Assembly (NCBI GenBank): GCA_023420935.1
Contig: JAEZUR010000133.1
Location: forward strand, 1-62,418
DNA: 62,418 bases
From: Bacillota bacterium
GTDB lineage: Bacteria; Bacillota; Clostridia; Lachnospirales; Lachnospiraceae
Reading direction: 5' to 3'
Position 1 is the stretch's first letter. Each line of letters opens with the position of its first letter. The notes beneath the pieces were generated by a model. That model made no database searches. It saw nothing but the letters and a program-made list of their open reading frames with translations, and had not been told where the DNA came from. The position numbers and the translations under genes are program-made. Positions 34,201-42,790 of the stretch are shown one piece after another.

Positions 34201-37062
34201 TCCTGTTCCACCGATAATATCCGGATATACATTGGAAACTCCGCTGGCAGCGTAAGATAAAAGATTGATCGGCATTCTGTCTGGTGAATTGTTAAAGCTG
34301 CTATTGGAAGTACCATAATTGGCATCATTAATTCTTAATATATCACCAGAAAGTGCATATGCACCATTACGCATAATCATCAGATCATTATCTCTATCAA
34401 TCATATAGCTTAAGAGACGATTCCAATTGCCATCATGAAATGTACTCTGACTGATCATGGCATCTTCTTTAAACCCATCCACTCCCCATAGTTTGGCACA
34501 ATTAGCATACCATTCTACTGCAGCTGGATTATCACCATCCACTAGGGAAACATTTCCTCTTGTTATATTACCAGTAGGGTATTTTGCTTTTGCAACGGTA
34601 AACAAACTTCCGTCCTCATTCTTTATAAAATAACCATTTGCAAGTCCATCCTGAACAAGGGTACCATCCACTGATGGATCCCACTTTCCACCATATTCTG
34701 CAGGTAACTTAAAATGATCCCGGATTCCAAGTAGTAATTTGATATTATTACTTTTGAAAAAATTCTTCATGCTATCCGGGTCAGGAAATCTTGGATTTGG
34801 TAAACCGTCTGCTCTGGTTCCAGAGGATGGTACATTATCCCACATACCAAAACTAGTTGTTGTTCCTTCTAGTCCATTTCTATCTCCTGGCCAGAATCCA
34901 GAACCGACCACCGCCCAAGTAAGATCATAACCAGCATCCAGGTATTCTTGAACCGTATTTTCTACGGAACTTTGATACGCATTCCAGCCCAAAGCTCCAA
35001 ACGCTTCCCATCCCAGTCCAAATGCTTCGTAATGAGGTTTGGTATCCTCATATCCTTCCATATTTCTCACGTCACGGTAATCTTGGTAAATCTCCTCGTT
35101 ACTACCAAAAAAATAGTATAACTTGGTCACTTTCTCTGCGCTAAGAACTCCTAACATAGTTTGGTTTTCATGAAAGGAAACTCGTTTTTCTCCTTCTTCA
35201 AATAATACCTGGCCAAATCCTCTGTTTGGCGCAATGGTAAAGTTGGATATGAAACGTTTTCCATCGGATAAATTGGTAAAACTACCTGCAGTAGTTCTAT
35301 CTGTTTTTGATACATTGGTTGTTGACCTAACGCCACCACTATTATCATATGCACCATAATCACCTAATCCATAGAGTGGATCTATTCCGGCAACACGTGC
35401 ATCGATGACATATTTATCTGTTGTATTACCTTCTGATGAACCAGGCTCTGGTATTATACCATCCGAACCATAAACGGGAGAAGCTAGTCCGGGTGTCATT
35501 GTCCATCCAGTAACATCAGCATTGGTAAAGGTATAGGTTGTGTTCCCTCCTGCTGTTTCCACACTGACATTATCAGCATATAGGGTAGTAACCGTTCCAT
35601 TCACGCCAATCTGACCAGTAACCGGCTCCTTATCAATACTTATTACATTGCTTCCATTTACAGTAGCATCTAATTTCCCACCCAAGAAAGCTACTCCTAA
35701 GGAATATTTTGTTAGGAAGCTGTAAGGAAACGGAGCCGTGCCCAATACTGTCTTTACACCATTACTTACTTGGTAAAGTATTACTGTATCAATCTGAGCC
35801 TGTGCAAACCCAAATCCGTAATAGTTATTATCGTCTTGGTAACCAAATATCAATGACCCACTGGTCTCTTCATCTCCACTTGCAAATGAAATATCTGCCG
35901 AGACACGATTCACTGTCTGGTCTATGGTTCCTACCAAAGCTTGCGCCTGGGGGTTGGCATTTAGCTTAAGCATTCCTTCACGATCAATGATGGAAGGAGT
36001 ATAGGTGATAAGATCTGCAGCAGCTGTTCCAAGAACTGCTTGAAATTCGCTTCCTACCTTATCTATTGTAGTATTTTCAAAATCATTCTCATAATAGACA
36101 TAGGTGTTATCATAAACACGTATGTTGTCAATGGAAGCATTCATCTTGTCTACTCTGATTCCACATGGCCCACTACAGTTGGCTGATTTATTCACATCGT
36201 AGATAAGAGCCTCATTCAGATAACACTTTATATTTCTTCCATTCACAATTATCTTCAAAGCATACCACTGCTCTGTATTAATTGTATAACTAGCCGCTGG
36301 TGCCAGATCCGTCGTTCCTTTTGTATCAGAAATATTCTTAAATCCTATATTTCCACTACTTCCAGCTTTAATAAAAAAGCAATCAATTTCCTTTGGTCCC
36401 TGATAATTCATAAATAGGCCAATCGACCTTGTTCCACCCGCTGGAATTTTAACATCGGCTTCCATTACATATTGATTATCCGTTGCTATGTCTAGCATTC
36501 TAATTGTAGAATTCATAGAATCCGTTCCTGCTTTGGATAACAAAGCCGTATTGGTACTATTATTATTTGGCCAGTTTGCCTGTGCATCTGCCCATAAAAT
36601 CTTAGGAAGATTAGTAGTAACTTCTCCCGGATCTGATTCAGATTTTTCAGGTATAATTTCAAATCTAACGTAACGGTCAAATAATTGAATATTAACTGCT
36701 GCCGTTAGGTTATTCTCGTTTACCACTTTAAACTGCGCGATACCACCTGTAACACCAAGATAGGTTGAGGATACCACTTTACCGGGTGTTCCTCCTGCCA
36801 ATCCAAAACAGATACCCGACTCTTGATTTTTGTCTGCAATCACTGTTCCATCTGGTTTATAGAATCCATAACGAAATCCTTCCAATTCAATATCAAGAGT
36901 ATAGTTATCTTTCTGGATGATTACATGCCCGCCTTCTTCTTTTACCGTTTCTGCAGCATATGCTTTCATCCTTACCCAATTATTATCTGCAAAAAATATA
37001 TTGCTTGATAAAACAGCAATCAAAACAAAAGAAATGATCTTTCGAAACATCTTCTTGTCCAT
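31258..37062 (-). CDS. secreted multidomain GH31-type glycosidase
   Basis: 1934 residues, exported (signal peptide ending about AYAAET). Seen in order: a beta N-terminal region, two concanavalin-like (LamG/DUF1080-like) domains (about 190-325 and 325-505), a GH31 TIM barrel (about 560-1100) with GVDGFKEDAM (Asp867 as likely nucleophile) and SGDILRIND (Asp907, possible acid/base), and the GH31 C-terminal sheet RDVYLPEGKWLDYETGD. A Big_2-like domain (1210-1305), a third concanavalin-like domain (1315-1497), a FIVAR-like helix (1580-1648), a Pro/Asn linker (1651-1674) and a C-terminal 260-residue beta region follow. No SLH or sorting motif. It sits directly after a sugar ABC transporter, so it probably frees an alpha-linked sugar for uptake. 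The exact substrate cannot be told. Confidence 0.85.
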   Translation of the reverse strand: MDKKMFRKIISFVLIAVLSSNIFFADNNWVRMKAYAAETVKEEGGHVIIQKDNYTLDIELEGFRYGFYKPDGTVIADKNQESGICFGLAGGTPGKVVSSTYLGVTGGIAQFKVVNENNLTAAVNIQLFDRYVRFEIIPEKSESDPGEVTTNLPKILWADAQANWPNNNSTNTALLSKAGTDSMNSTIRMLDIATDNQYVMEADVKIPAGGTRSIGLFMNYQGPKEIDCFFIKAGSSGNIGFKNISDTKGTTDLAPAASYTINTEQWYALKIIVNGRNIKCYLNEALIYDVNKSANCSGPCGIRVDKMNASIDNIRVYDNTYVYYENDFENTTIDKVGSEFQAVLGTAAADLITYTPSIIDREGMLKLNANPQAQALVGTIDQTVNRVSADISFASGDEETSGSLIFGYQDDNNYYGFGFAQAQIDTVILYQVSNGVKTVLGTAPFPYSFLTKYSLGVAFLGGKLDATVNGSNVISIDKEPVTGQIGVNGTVTTLYADNVSVETAGGNTTYTFTNADVTGWTMTPGLASPVYGSDGIIPEPGSSEGNTTDKYVIDARVAGIDPLYGLGDYGAYDNSGGVRSTTNVSKTDRTTAGSFTNLSDGKRFISNFTIAPNRGFGQVLFEEGEKRVSFHENQTMLGVLSAEKVTKLYYFFGSNEEIYQDYRDVRNMEGYEDTKPHYEAFGLGWEAFGALGWNAYQSSVENTVQEYLDAGYDLTWAVVGSGFWPGDRNGLEGTTTSFGMWDNVPSSGTRADGLPNPRFPDPDSMKNFFKSNNIKLLLGIRDHFKLPAEYGGKWDPSVDGTLVQDGLANGYFIKNEDGSLFTVAKAKYPTGNITRGNVSLVDGDNPAAVEWYANCAKLWGVDGFKEDAMISQSTFHDGNWNRLLSYMIDRDNDLMIMRNGAYALSGDILRINDANYGTSNSSFNNSPDRMPINLLSYAASGVSNVYPDIIGGTGGNINDANYQKYVVRNATFDALTPSVSVGINVLNMDNELYKNAAFKAINWHSTYAPYIYDAALKSWQTGYPTSMTPLYIAYPNDSNTYEMASMDRRQYEWLLGESILATPLFGTDFLTTDTRDVYLPEGKWLDYETGDVFMGPMTIEDKEMPVDQMPVYIGGKGILVGEDMQNKDNYFVDVFPVAEKGTTYNYTWVDGQTTSTITNNADGWTMATLKVMDATTKKEVSYTYNETNHSIHFPYEAGHNYEVIGGEGNGSVAIASLTADKTTVSAKQAIKLTLDVKNDKMETIPEESLSITYVSSNPDVIKIDSSGKVTIGKNGTATIYAKVVRTIDKDKYPPVKTKEITIVVADPSVNYVAPICNFQDDFESGNLESWKDLVSDYVVKEDGSGNQVLYYKNTTASARGNMLIGDNTWTDYTLETDITLDNVIAGKTVGLTARYADFASCYILGYTAGTGIRYIKRNISTGSVEQKNVPFTMNQGQTYHYKMEVKGDTLTLWIDGTEIISVKDVAAVDPVISSGPCGLYSNGMTAIFDNVTVKNDISVLPFNLKGTAVAAEQISLEILAEDGKTLESKDEIKVNADGSWSYPVYHLPQGIHICHVSVKDEKNQVLCEDSETIRITGQGIIPDFTELDAIIKKAKDIDTSNYSTETVKAFQTILNYAESLSMKQASQAIVDEVMQKLVAAMNALSTDNNPPTNPPGNNPPGNNSNNPDSNPPGEAGTTPEVGDPKDTKVTIRTDGTGQSIAVVSPRTGIKVQSGKIVVSQNVDSSVVINAAKKIGATKEKPLLLKIEIKNDDILKQIQQQKTPLQVSVVIPKVVTESDLVEVESLVLNKEILDYSRKYGKGISVSIKSGDGKTVKWTVSATELKKKTNKFKDINLLVTVTPSKNLKGMVGSKGLAVKMSQTGKLGVTCKVSIYVKGQQGIKAGKMVYLYRYDVKSKKLVSLKEKKAKVNADGYVSLNLAAGADYVILPKAGKVK

Positions 37063-37129
37063 TTGCTCACCTCAATTTTCATAGTATAGTTTCATACTTC
37101 CCCATCATTTCATGCCCCAAACATGAAAT

Positions 37130-37182
37130 TCACCTAAGAGGATGCCAGGTTTTTGGCCCACCTAACATCCTCTTTCTATTAA
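37130..37182 (-). terminator. hairpin after the sugar-binding protein gene
   Basis: On the minus strand AAGAGGATG pairs with CATCCTCTT, with AGG/CCT inside, between the binding-protein stop and the GH31 start. A smaller stem TTTCATG / CATGAAA follows at about 37110-37130. No long T tract, so these may be partial terminators or mRNA-processing stems that raise binding-protein levels over the giant enzyme. Confidence 0.5.
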
Positions 37183-37199
37183 TATTGTTAGAAAAAATA

Positions 37200-38546
37200 T
37201 TAATATTCTTTATAATCACTTAAGCGTGTCTGTGCATCTTTTAACGCGTCCTCGACTTTTTTATCGCCTACCATAACGGACTGTAATTCTTCCACTACTG
37301 TTGTATTAAGTTCACCGCCATTACGATATAATGCAAATTCTAACTTTTTACCATTGGCAGTAATACCTAACCATTTACTAGCCCATGCATTTTCTTTTAC
37401 ATCATTACTGTCAATTGCAGTTTTTAGTACTGGAAGCATTCCATTGCTATTTAAATAGTTAATTGAGTTTTCTTCATTTACAACATACTTAATAAAATCT
37501 GCTGCTTGTTCTTGCGCTTTTGAATTCTTAAATACTACAAGCATATGTCCCCACATAGCAGCTTGAGGAGTATCACCTTCTTTTAAAACAGGTCTTGTCA
37601 TTGGTTTGATAAATTCATCTAACTTCTCTTTATCTACTCCATTGCTTACAGCAACTCCATTACAGGAAATGGCATCATCATAAAAAGCGATTTTTCCTTG
37701 TGCAAATAAGGTTCTTGCATCTGCACGTGTTATATTCATCTGGATATATTCGTTATCAAGTAAGCTCTTATACCAGGTTACAGCATTTTTTGCACTGTCG
37801 CTATCAATAGATACATTACCGGATTCATCTAATAAGCTACCACCAAATGTCCATAACCATGGTTGGAAATCAGTTGCCATAGTTTCATCTTTTGTAGAAA
37901 CACCATAAGGGATAATCTCAGGATCATATTCTTTTAATGCTTTCATGCATGCTTCAAATTCTGCAATTGTCTTAGGAGGTTCATTATAGCCAACTGCTTT
38001 TAGTAAAGTTGGATTATAAACCATACCAATGGATGCGATAGACCATGGCATAGCCAGCTGTTGTCCATCAACATTTCCAACGGATAATGCTGCTTCATCA
38101 TAATTCTCAGCTAGATAATCTTTACCAAGTAATTCATTTAAGTCAACCAGTACTCCCGTTTCAGCAAGTGCACCAAACATTCCTATATCAACCTGAGCAA
38201 TGTCTAGTTGCTCAGAACCTTGACTACGAATAATAAGTTGTTGCTGTGTTTCAGCCCAAGGCCATCCCATTACTTCTACCTGTGAGCCACCAAGTCCATT
38301 ATAACCACTTACTAACCCATCAATTACTCCTTTTGTACTATCCTCTAAAGAGGACCAGCTTTCCCATACTAAGTTCTTTGCCTCAAGTTGACCAGGGTCT
38401 GCTGTTTCTTTCTCATCTGTTGCCTGGCTTTCTTCTGCTGTTGCTGTTGGTTGATTTGTTGCAGTATTTTCTGCTTTGTTACCACAACCCACAAGACCTA
38501 TCAGCATTGTCATAGTTAATGCTACTGCCATCATTTTTCTTTTCAT
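37200..38546 (-). CDS. ABC sugar-binding lipoprotein
   Basis: 448-residue family 1 solute-binding protein. Lipoprotein signal with lipobox LVGC (Cys21), then a Glu/Thr-rich linker and the binding fold (LVWESWSSLEDSTKGVIDGL; LAMPWSIASIGMVYNPTLL). It delivers an oligosaccharide to the two permeases encoded just upstream on the same transcript. AAGGAGAG precedes the ATG. No ATPase is in the operon, so a shared MsmK-type ATPase elsewhere is expected. Confidence 0.93.
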   Translation of the reverse strand: MKRKMMAVALTMTMLIGLVGCGNKAENTATNQPTATAEESQATDEKETADPGQLEAKNLVWESWSSLEDSTKGVIDGLVSGYNGLGGSQVEVMGWPWAETQQQLIIRSQGSEQLDIAQVDIGMFGALAETGVLVDLNELLGKDYLAENYDEAALSVGNVDGQQLAMPWSIASIGMVYNPTLLKAVGYNEPPKTIAEFEACMKALKEYDPEIIPYGVSTKDETMATDFQPWLWTFGGSLLDESGNVSIDSDSAKNAVTWYKSLLDNEYIQMNITRADARTLFAQGKIAFYDDAISCNGVAVSNGVDKEKLDEFIKPMTRPVLKEGDTPQAAMWGHMLVVFKNSKAQEQAADFIKYVVNEENSINYLNSNGMLPVLKTAIDSNDVKENAWASKWLGITANGKKLEFALYRNGGELNTTVVEELQSVMVGDKKVEDALKDAQTRLSDYKEY

Positions 38547-38571
38547 TTTACTCTCTCCTTTTTTACTTGAT

Positions 38572-39402
38572 TTATCCTTTAACCGCTCCAGACGTAAGTC
38601 CAGCGATAAAGTACTTTTGTAAGAATATAAATATAATTGTTACTGGTATAGAGACCATAATGGATGCTGCCATCATTTCTGACCAACTATTTGTAAATTC
38701 ACCCATATACTTCATAACAAGTCCCGGTGCTAGCGTTCTCTTTGATTCTGCGGTAATTAAAGTCATGGAATAAAGAAGATCGTTCCAGCTCCATACAAAT
38801 CCGTAAATTGCTGTAGATACAACACTTGGTATGGATAATGGGAAAATAATCTTAAATATAATTGTCATCCAACCAGCTCCATCTATCTTAGCGGATTCTA
38901 TTAAAGCGTCTGGTAATTGATCAAAATATGCTTTTAATGTCCAGGTTCCTACTGGTAGAATGAATGCGGAATAGGAAATCACAAGCGCCATATAACTGCC
39001 ATCTAATCTTAGTTTTTTCATCATCATATATAATGTTAATAAAAGAATAGCCTGTGGAAATGCCTGAGCCATCATGACTAGTGTCATAAAGGTTGTTCTG
39101 CCTGTGTATTTGAACTTTGAGAAACTAAATCCTGCAAACATCGCAACTAAAGTTCCGATAAAAGCACTGCTAAATGAAACAATCATACTGTTTCCCATGT
39201 ATCTTAATAATTCCTTATCCTGCAATACTGTCAGCATATTACTAAAGGAAAAATGGTTAATAAACAATGTTAGATTAAACGTCTCCGTTGTTGGTTTTAA
39301 AGCCGTATTAACGAGCCAAAATAATGGAAAGAATACGAATAACCCAACAATTACAGACGATACACCAATAAACAATTTGTACCCTTTTGTATTTGAAAAC
39401 AT
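38572..39402 (-). CDS. carbohydrate ABC transporter permease (MalG-like)
   Basis: 276 residues, six membrane helices. Carries the ABC permease EAA loop motif (ALIESAKIDGAGWMTIIFKI) that docks with the ATPase, and the MalG-type ending FIAGLTSGAVKG. GGGAGG precedes the ATG. It follows the MalF-like gene by 12 bases. Confidence 0.94.
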   Translation of the reverse strand: MFSNTKGYKLFIGVSSVIVGLFVFFPLFWLVNTALKPTTETFNLTLFINHFSFSNMLTVLQDKELLRYMGNSMIVSFSSAFIGTLVAMFAGFSFSKFKYTGRTTFMTLVMMAQAFPQAILLLTLYMMMKKLRLDGSYMALVISYSAFILPVGTWTLKAYFDQLPDALIESAKIDGAGWMTIIFKIIFPLSIPSVVSTAIYGFVWSWNDLLYSMTLITAESKRTLAPGLVMKYMGEFTNSWSEMMAASIMVSIPVTIIFIFLQKYFIAGLTSGAVKG

Positions 39403-39414
39403 ATCATATCCTCC

Positions 39415-40305
39415 CTAATTCTTTTCTGTTTTTCTAGTGTAGTAGAAACTGAATGCTGCTAAAATGACTGCCCAAACGGTACCGATTGTTGCTGCCATAC
39501 CCACTTTGTAACTGGTAAATGCTTGGCGATATACGGAAATGGATAATAATTTGGTGGATCCTGCTGGTCCGCCTGAAGTCATAACCTGTGGAATATCAAA
39601 ATGCTGTAAGTTACCAATGATACCTAAAATTAATATGATAATAGCAATGGCTTTCATCTCTGGAAGAATTACATAACGAAATACTCTCAGATTCCCTGCT
39701 CCATCTATTCTTGCTGCTTCAATCTGTTCTTCTGAAACACCCTGAAGTCCACCTGTTAGAAATGACATGTACCATGGAAGCATCTGCCAGGTTCTTGCTA
39801 TAATTACTGCAAACATTGCAGTAGTCCCACTCCCTAACCAATTAACATTTTCGCTAATGAGTCCAATTGATTTCAATGCTTCATTGACAATTCCATGATT
39901 TGTGTCAAATATAAATGACCAAAGGAAACTGATCGATGCACCAGGAATAATCCAGTTGATTAACGTAACACCTCTTAAAAATCCTGCTCCCTTAAATTTA
40001 TTATTTAAGATAATCGACCATATAAATCCCAGAATAAAAGGTAAGGCTGTGGAAAAAAGCACGAATACACCTGTATTCTTTAAGGTTTGTATAAAGGTTG
40101 GATCTCTAAATGTCTTTAAATAATTCTGTACTCCTACCATTTTATGATCCGGTGAAAGTAATGATCGGTCTGTAAAACTCATGAATACTGAATTCAAAAA
40201 TGGATACAGAATAATTCCGCAGAAAATTGCAATAGCTGGTAAAACAAGTAAAAAACCCACTGCATTATCAGTTATTCTCTTTCCTCTTCCTAACTGCTTT
40301 ATCAT
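39415..40305 (-). CDS. carbohydrate ABC transporter permease (MalF-like)
   Basis: 296 residues with six helices and the EAA motif (EEQIEAARIDGAGNLRVFRY). N-terminal FLLVLPAIAIFCGIILYPFL is typical of MalF/UgpA-type subunits. The ATG at 40305 is preceded by AAGGAG 12 bases upstream; a longer in-frame start would overlap the oxidoreductase gene and lacks support. Partner of the following MalG-like subunit. Confidence 0.93.
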   Translation of the reverse strand: MIKQLGRGKRITDNAVGFLLVLPAIAIFCGIILYPFLNSVFMSFTDRSLLSPDHKMVGVQNYLKTFRDPTFIQTLKNTGVFVLFSTALPFILGFIWSIILNNKFKGAGFLRGVTLINWIIPGASISFLWSFIFDTNHGIVNEALKSIGLISENVNWLGSGTTAMFAVIIARTWQMLPWYMSFLTGGLQGVSEEQIEAARIDGAGNLRVFRYVILPEMKAIAIIILILGIIGNLQHFDIPQVMTSGGPAGSTKLLSISVYRQAFTSYKVGMAATIGTVWAVILAAFSFYYTRKTEKN

Positions 40306-40342
40306 AACAATACATCTCTCCTTTTTAACTTTTTCTTTCTTG

Positions 40343-42514
40343 TTAATACATTCTGATCTCAAAAACCTCGATATACTCTGATCCATACGTTTCAAGGAAC
40401 TCAATTTTGACTTCATCAGTCACAATTTCTTCGATATTAACAACACATAAACGCTGATAATTATCCTTCACTTGGGCAACGAGCTGTTCCCTGCCCTCTT
40501 TTACTGCATAGATTCGAAATGACTTTACTAGCTCTTTCGCTTCTGTCGTTCTCCTTACAAATCCGTGATGTGGATTATCCCCAATTGTGATTGAACTTGG
40601 AAGTTCATATTCCAAACCTGGGTTGAATGTAAAGCGAATCTGCTTAATTTTCTGTGGTTTATCCCACTGGAAGCATAAAAATGGTTTATCACCTTGAGCA
40701 ATGCTACTGGATACCCATACATTAGTCTCTCTATAAATACGGTTATATCCATTGGCAATGTTCTTACTATCATAAATCTTCTCTGACACTACTACGCATG
40801 GTGTATAATAAGCTGGGCTATCTTTATAACCTGCTAAAAACCCGGTAATAGATTCGTTGGTTATGGCCAGTTGTATATGAGGATTCGCTTCAAATATGAT
40901 TTTGGCGTACCCTTTTTTTATCTTTTTAAGGGATACTGTAATTCTAACTTCCCCTTGTTTTATTTTAATCCGCGCTACATCTACCTGCTTACCATCATTT
41001 AATCTGGATGGAAGATCAGATTCAAAAATCGTATAGTTTACTTCTGTAGTTTCCTTGCAGCGAAGTTTAATCTGTATCTCCTGTTCTGTCTCTAGATATG
41101 GGCAAATTAAAAATGTATTTTCCTTCATATCCATATAGGAATTAACAGGTTCATTTCCTATGGTTCTTGTTCCGTTATCAGTCACTACGGCTTCTTGAAC
41201 CTTATCCAAGCAATCCAGATTACTGATACCATAAGCTGATAAATCATTCTTTAATAACTTCTGCTGGAGCTCAACATACTGATTCTGCTGTTTCATTTCT
41301 TTTAACGTGATAGTTCCATTGACACAATGAGCAGCTAATTCACCGGCTACCTGCCCAACTAATCCGCAAGTATTCATAATTCTTGTAGACGAAAATGCAG
41401 CATGAGTGGTACTAATATTTCTACCAGCAAAGATTAGATTGTCATTGTTCTGGTTATAAAAGCAACCTAGCGGGATGTCATAGGTAAACACGGGGATTTG
41501 CGTACAGAACTCTTCATCGGCATATATTCCTCCGGCTGGGTGAAAATCCATATACCAGCCCCCGTAACAAACTGCATCCGAGAAACGGGCTACCTGTTCT
41601 ATATCTGTCTGTTTCAGTGTATATTCACCAATGAATCTTCTTGATTCACGCTTTCCTGGTACATTGCCTATCCATTCCAATGTTAAATTTTCTGCATTAA
41701 ATTTGCCTGAATTCTTTATATAGTTCCATATTCCCATAACTAATTTCTTAAGTTCCAGGGCAATGTTTGCATTCTCTTGGATGGTGTCTTTTAATCCTCC
41801 GTATTCCATCCACCAGTAATCGCATCCATTCATTGTTTCATTTACGATTCTACCTCCGCCCTTTTGTAAAACCTGTTCTATATATTCCAAATCATAAGCA
41901 TATTGTGGTTTTACAAAACGAACGGGTTTATCTTCCTTCTTTGTCTGAAAGAATATGGAGGAACCAAGTCTATGTTTATCTATTTCATTCACTGCTAAGC
42001 TTTCGTTAAATTCACTTTTGGCCTCACGACCAATCCGAAATTCCGCTCCTGCCTTACTTCCAACGATTCCATCTCCTGTAGCATCAATAAACATCTTGGC
42101 AATAAAATTATATTCTGTCTCCGCAGATAGCTGACACGCCATAACGGAATGTATCGTTCCATCTTCTTTCTGATTTACTGCATAAACGTTAGTGTTTAGA
42201 TATAAGTCAAGATCTGGTTCAGCCAAAACCTTATCCAACAAAACTTCGTCCCATATTACCGGATTTGCCAATGGGTTTATATGTAGATTATGAAGCTTAA
42301 GTTCCCCTAAAACTCCCATCTCTTCTGCATATAAGTTACCACCACCTACTGCTCCTCTGGTCCATACTCTTATCTCACTGGAAGAATTCCCTCCAAGCAC
42401 TGGTCGGTTTTGTACGAGGGCAGTCTTTGCCCCTGCTCTGGCCGATGCAATTGCTGCACATACACCAGATACTCCTCCACCTGCAACCAGGACATCATAT
42501 TTTTTTTCTATCAT
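40343..42514 (-). CDS. FAD-dependent oxidoreductase
   Basis: 723 residues. N-terminal FAD fingerprint YDVLVAGGGVSGVCAAIASA and GG-rich RPVLGGNSSSEIRVWTRGA match the FAD_oxidored family seen in carbohydrate loci of Firmicutes and Bacteroidetes. The rest has SCOT-like and beta C-terminal parts (KQIRFTFNPGLEYELPSSIT), and a dinucleotide-domain end. It leads the operon ahead of the transporter, so it probably acts in the cytosol on the imported sugar or its product; the substrate is unknown. ATG at 42514 follows GAGGAG closely. Annotated relatives are generic; a 3-keto-sugar role is speculation. Confidence 0.85.
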   Translation of the reverse strand: MIEKKYDVLVAGGGVSGVCAAIASARAGAKTALVQNRPVLGGNSSSEIRVWTRGAVGGGNLYAEEMGVLGELKLHNLHINPLANPVIWDEVLLDKVLAEPDLDLYLNTNVYAVNQKEDGTIHSVMACQLSAETEYNFIAKMFIDATGDGIVGSKAGAEFRIGREAKSEFNESLAVNEIDKHRLGSSIFFQTKKEDKPVRFVKPQYAYDLEYIEQVLQKGGGRIVNETMNGCDYWWMEYGGLKDTIQENANIALELKKLVMGIWNYIKNSGKFNAENLTLEWIGNVPGKRESRRFIGEYTLKQTDIEQVARFSDAVCYGGWYMDFHPAGGIYADEEFCTQIPVFTYDIPLGCFYNQNNDNLIFAGRNISTTHAAFSSTRIMNTCGLVGQVAGELAAHCVNGTITLKEMKQQNQYVELQQKLLKNDLSAYGISNLDCLDKVQEAVVTDNGTRTIGNEPVNSYMDMKENTFLICPYLETEQEIQIKLRCKETTEVNYTIFESDLPSRLNDGKQVDVARIKIKQGEVRITVSLKKIKKGYAKIIFEANPHIQLAITNESITGFLAGYKDSPAYYTPCVVVSEKIYDSKNIANGYNRIYRETNVWVSSSIAQGDKPFLCFQWDKPQKIKQIRFTFNPGLEYELPSSITIGDNPHHGFVRRTTEAKELVKSFRIYAVKEGREQLVAQVKDNYQRLCVVNIEEIVTDEVKIEFLETYGSEYIEVFEIRMY

Positions 42515-42568
42515 AATCTCCTCATTTCTTCGCTGCTTTCTGTCGGTTGTTTCTCTTGTTATGTTTGC

Positions 42569-42597
42569 ATTATAGGAGCGTTGTGTTCCGTAGTCAA
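42569..42597 (-). promoter_or_regulatory. promoter of the sugar operon
   Basis: The minus strand reads TTGACT (42592-42597), 17 bases, TATAAT (42569-42574), about 50 bases before the FAD-oxidoreductase start. Confidence 0.85.
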
Positions 42598-42723
42598 TTC
42601 GTTCCAAAATATAAGAAATGAAATCTAAAAATCTTAATTTTTTCCTAATACTTTCATGATACTTCCACCAATTCCTTTCATATTTTTAGCATCTATCACT
42701 ATTTTTAGATTTTTGTAAAACAA

Positions 42724-42755
42724 AAAATCCAGTCAGCGTATCCTGACTGGATTTT
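42724..42755. terminator. bidirectional terminator
   Basis: Perfect 13-bp stem AAAATCCAGTCAG / CTGACTGGATTTT around CGTATC, with A and T tracts on both sides. It ends the GldG/DUF4340 operon on the minus strand, upstream of the sugar-operon promoter. Confidence 0.9.
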
Positions 42756-42790
42756 TCCTACTTTATCGTATTATGACTTCTCTAATTTTA

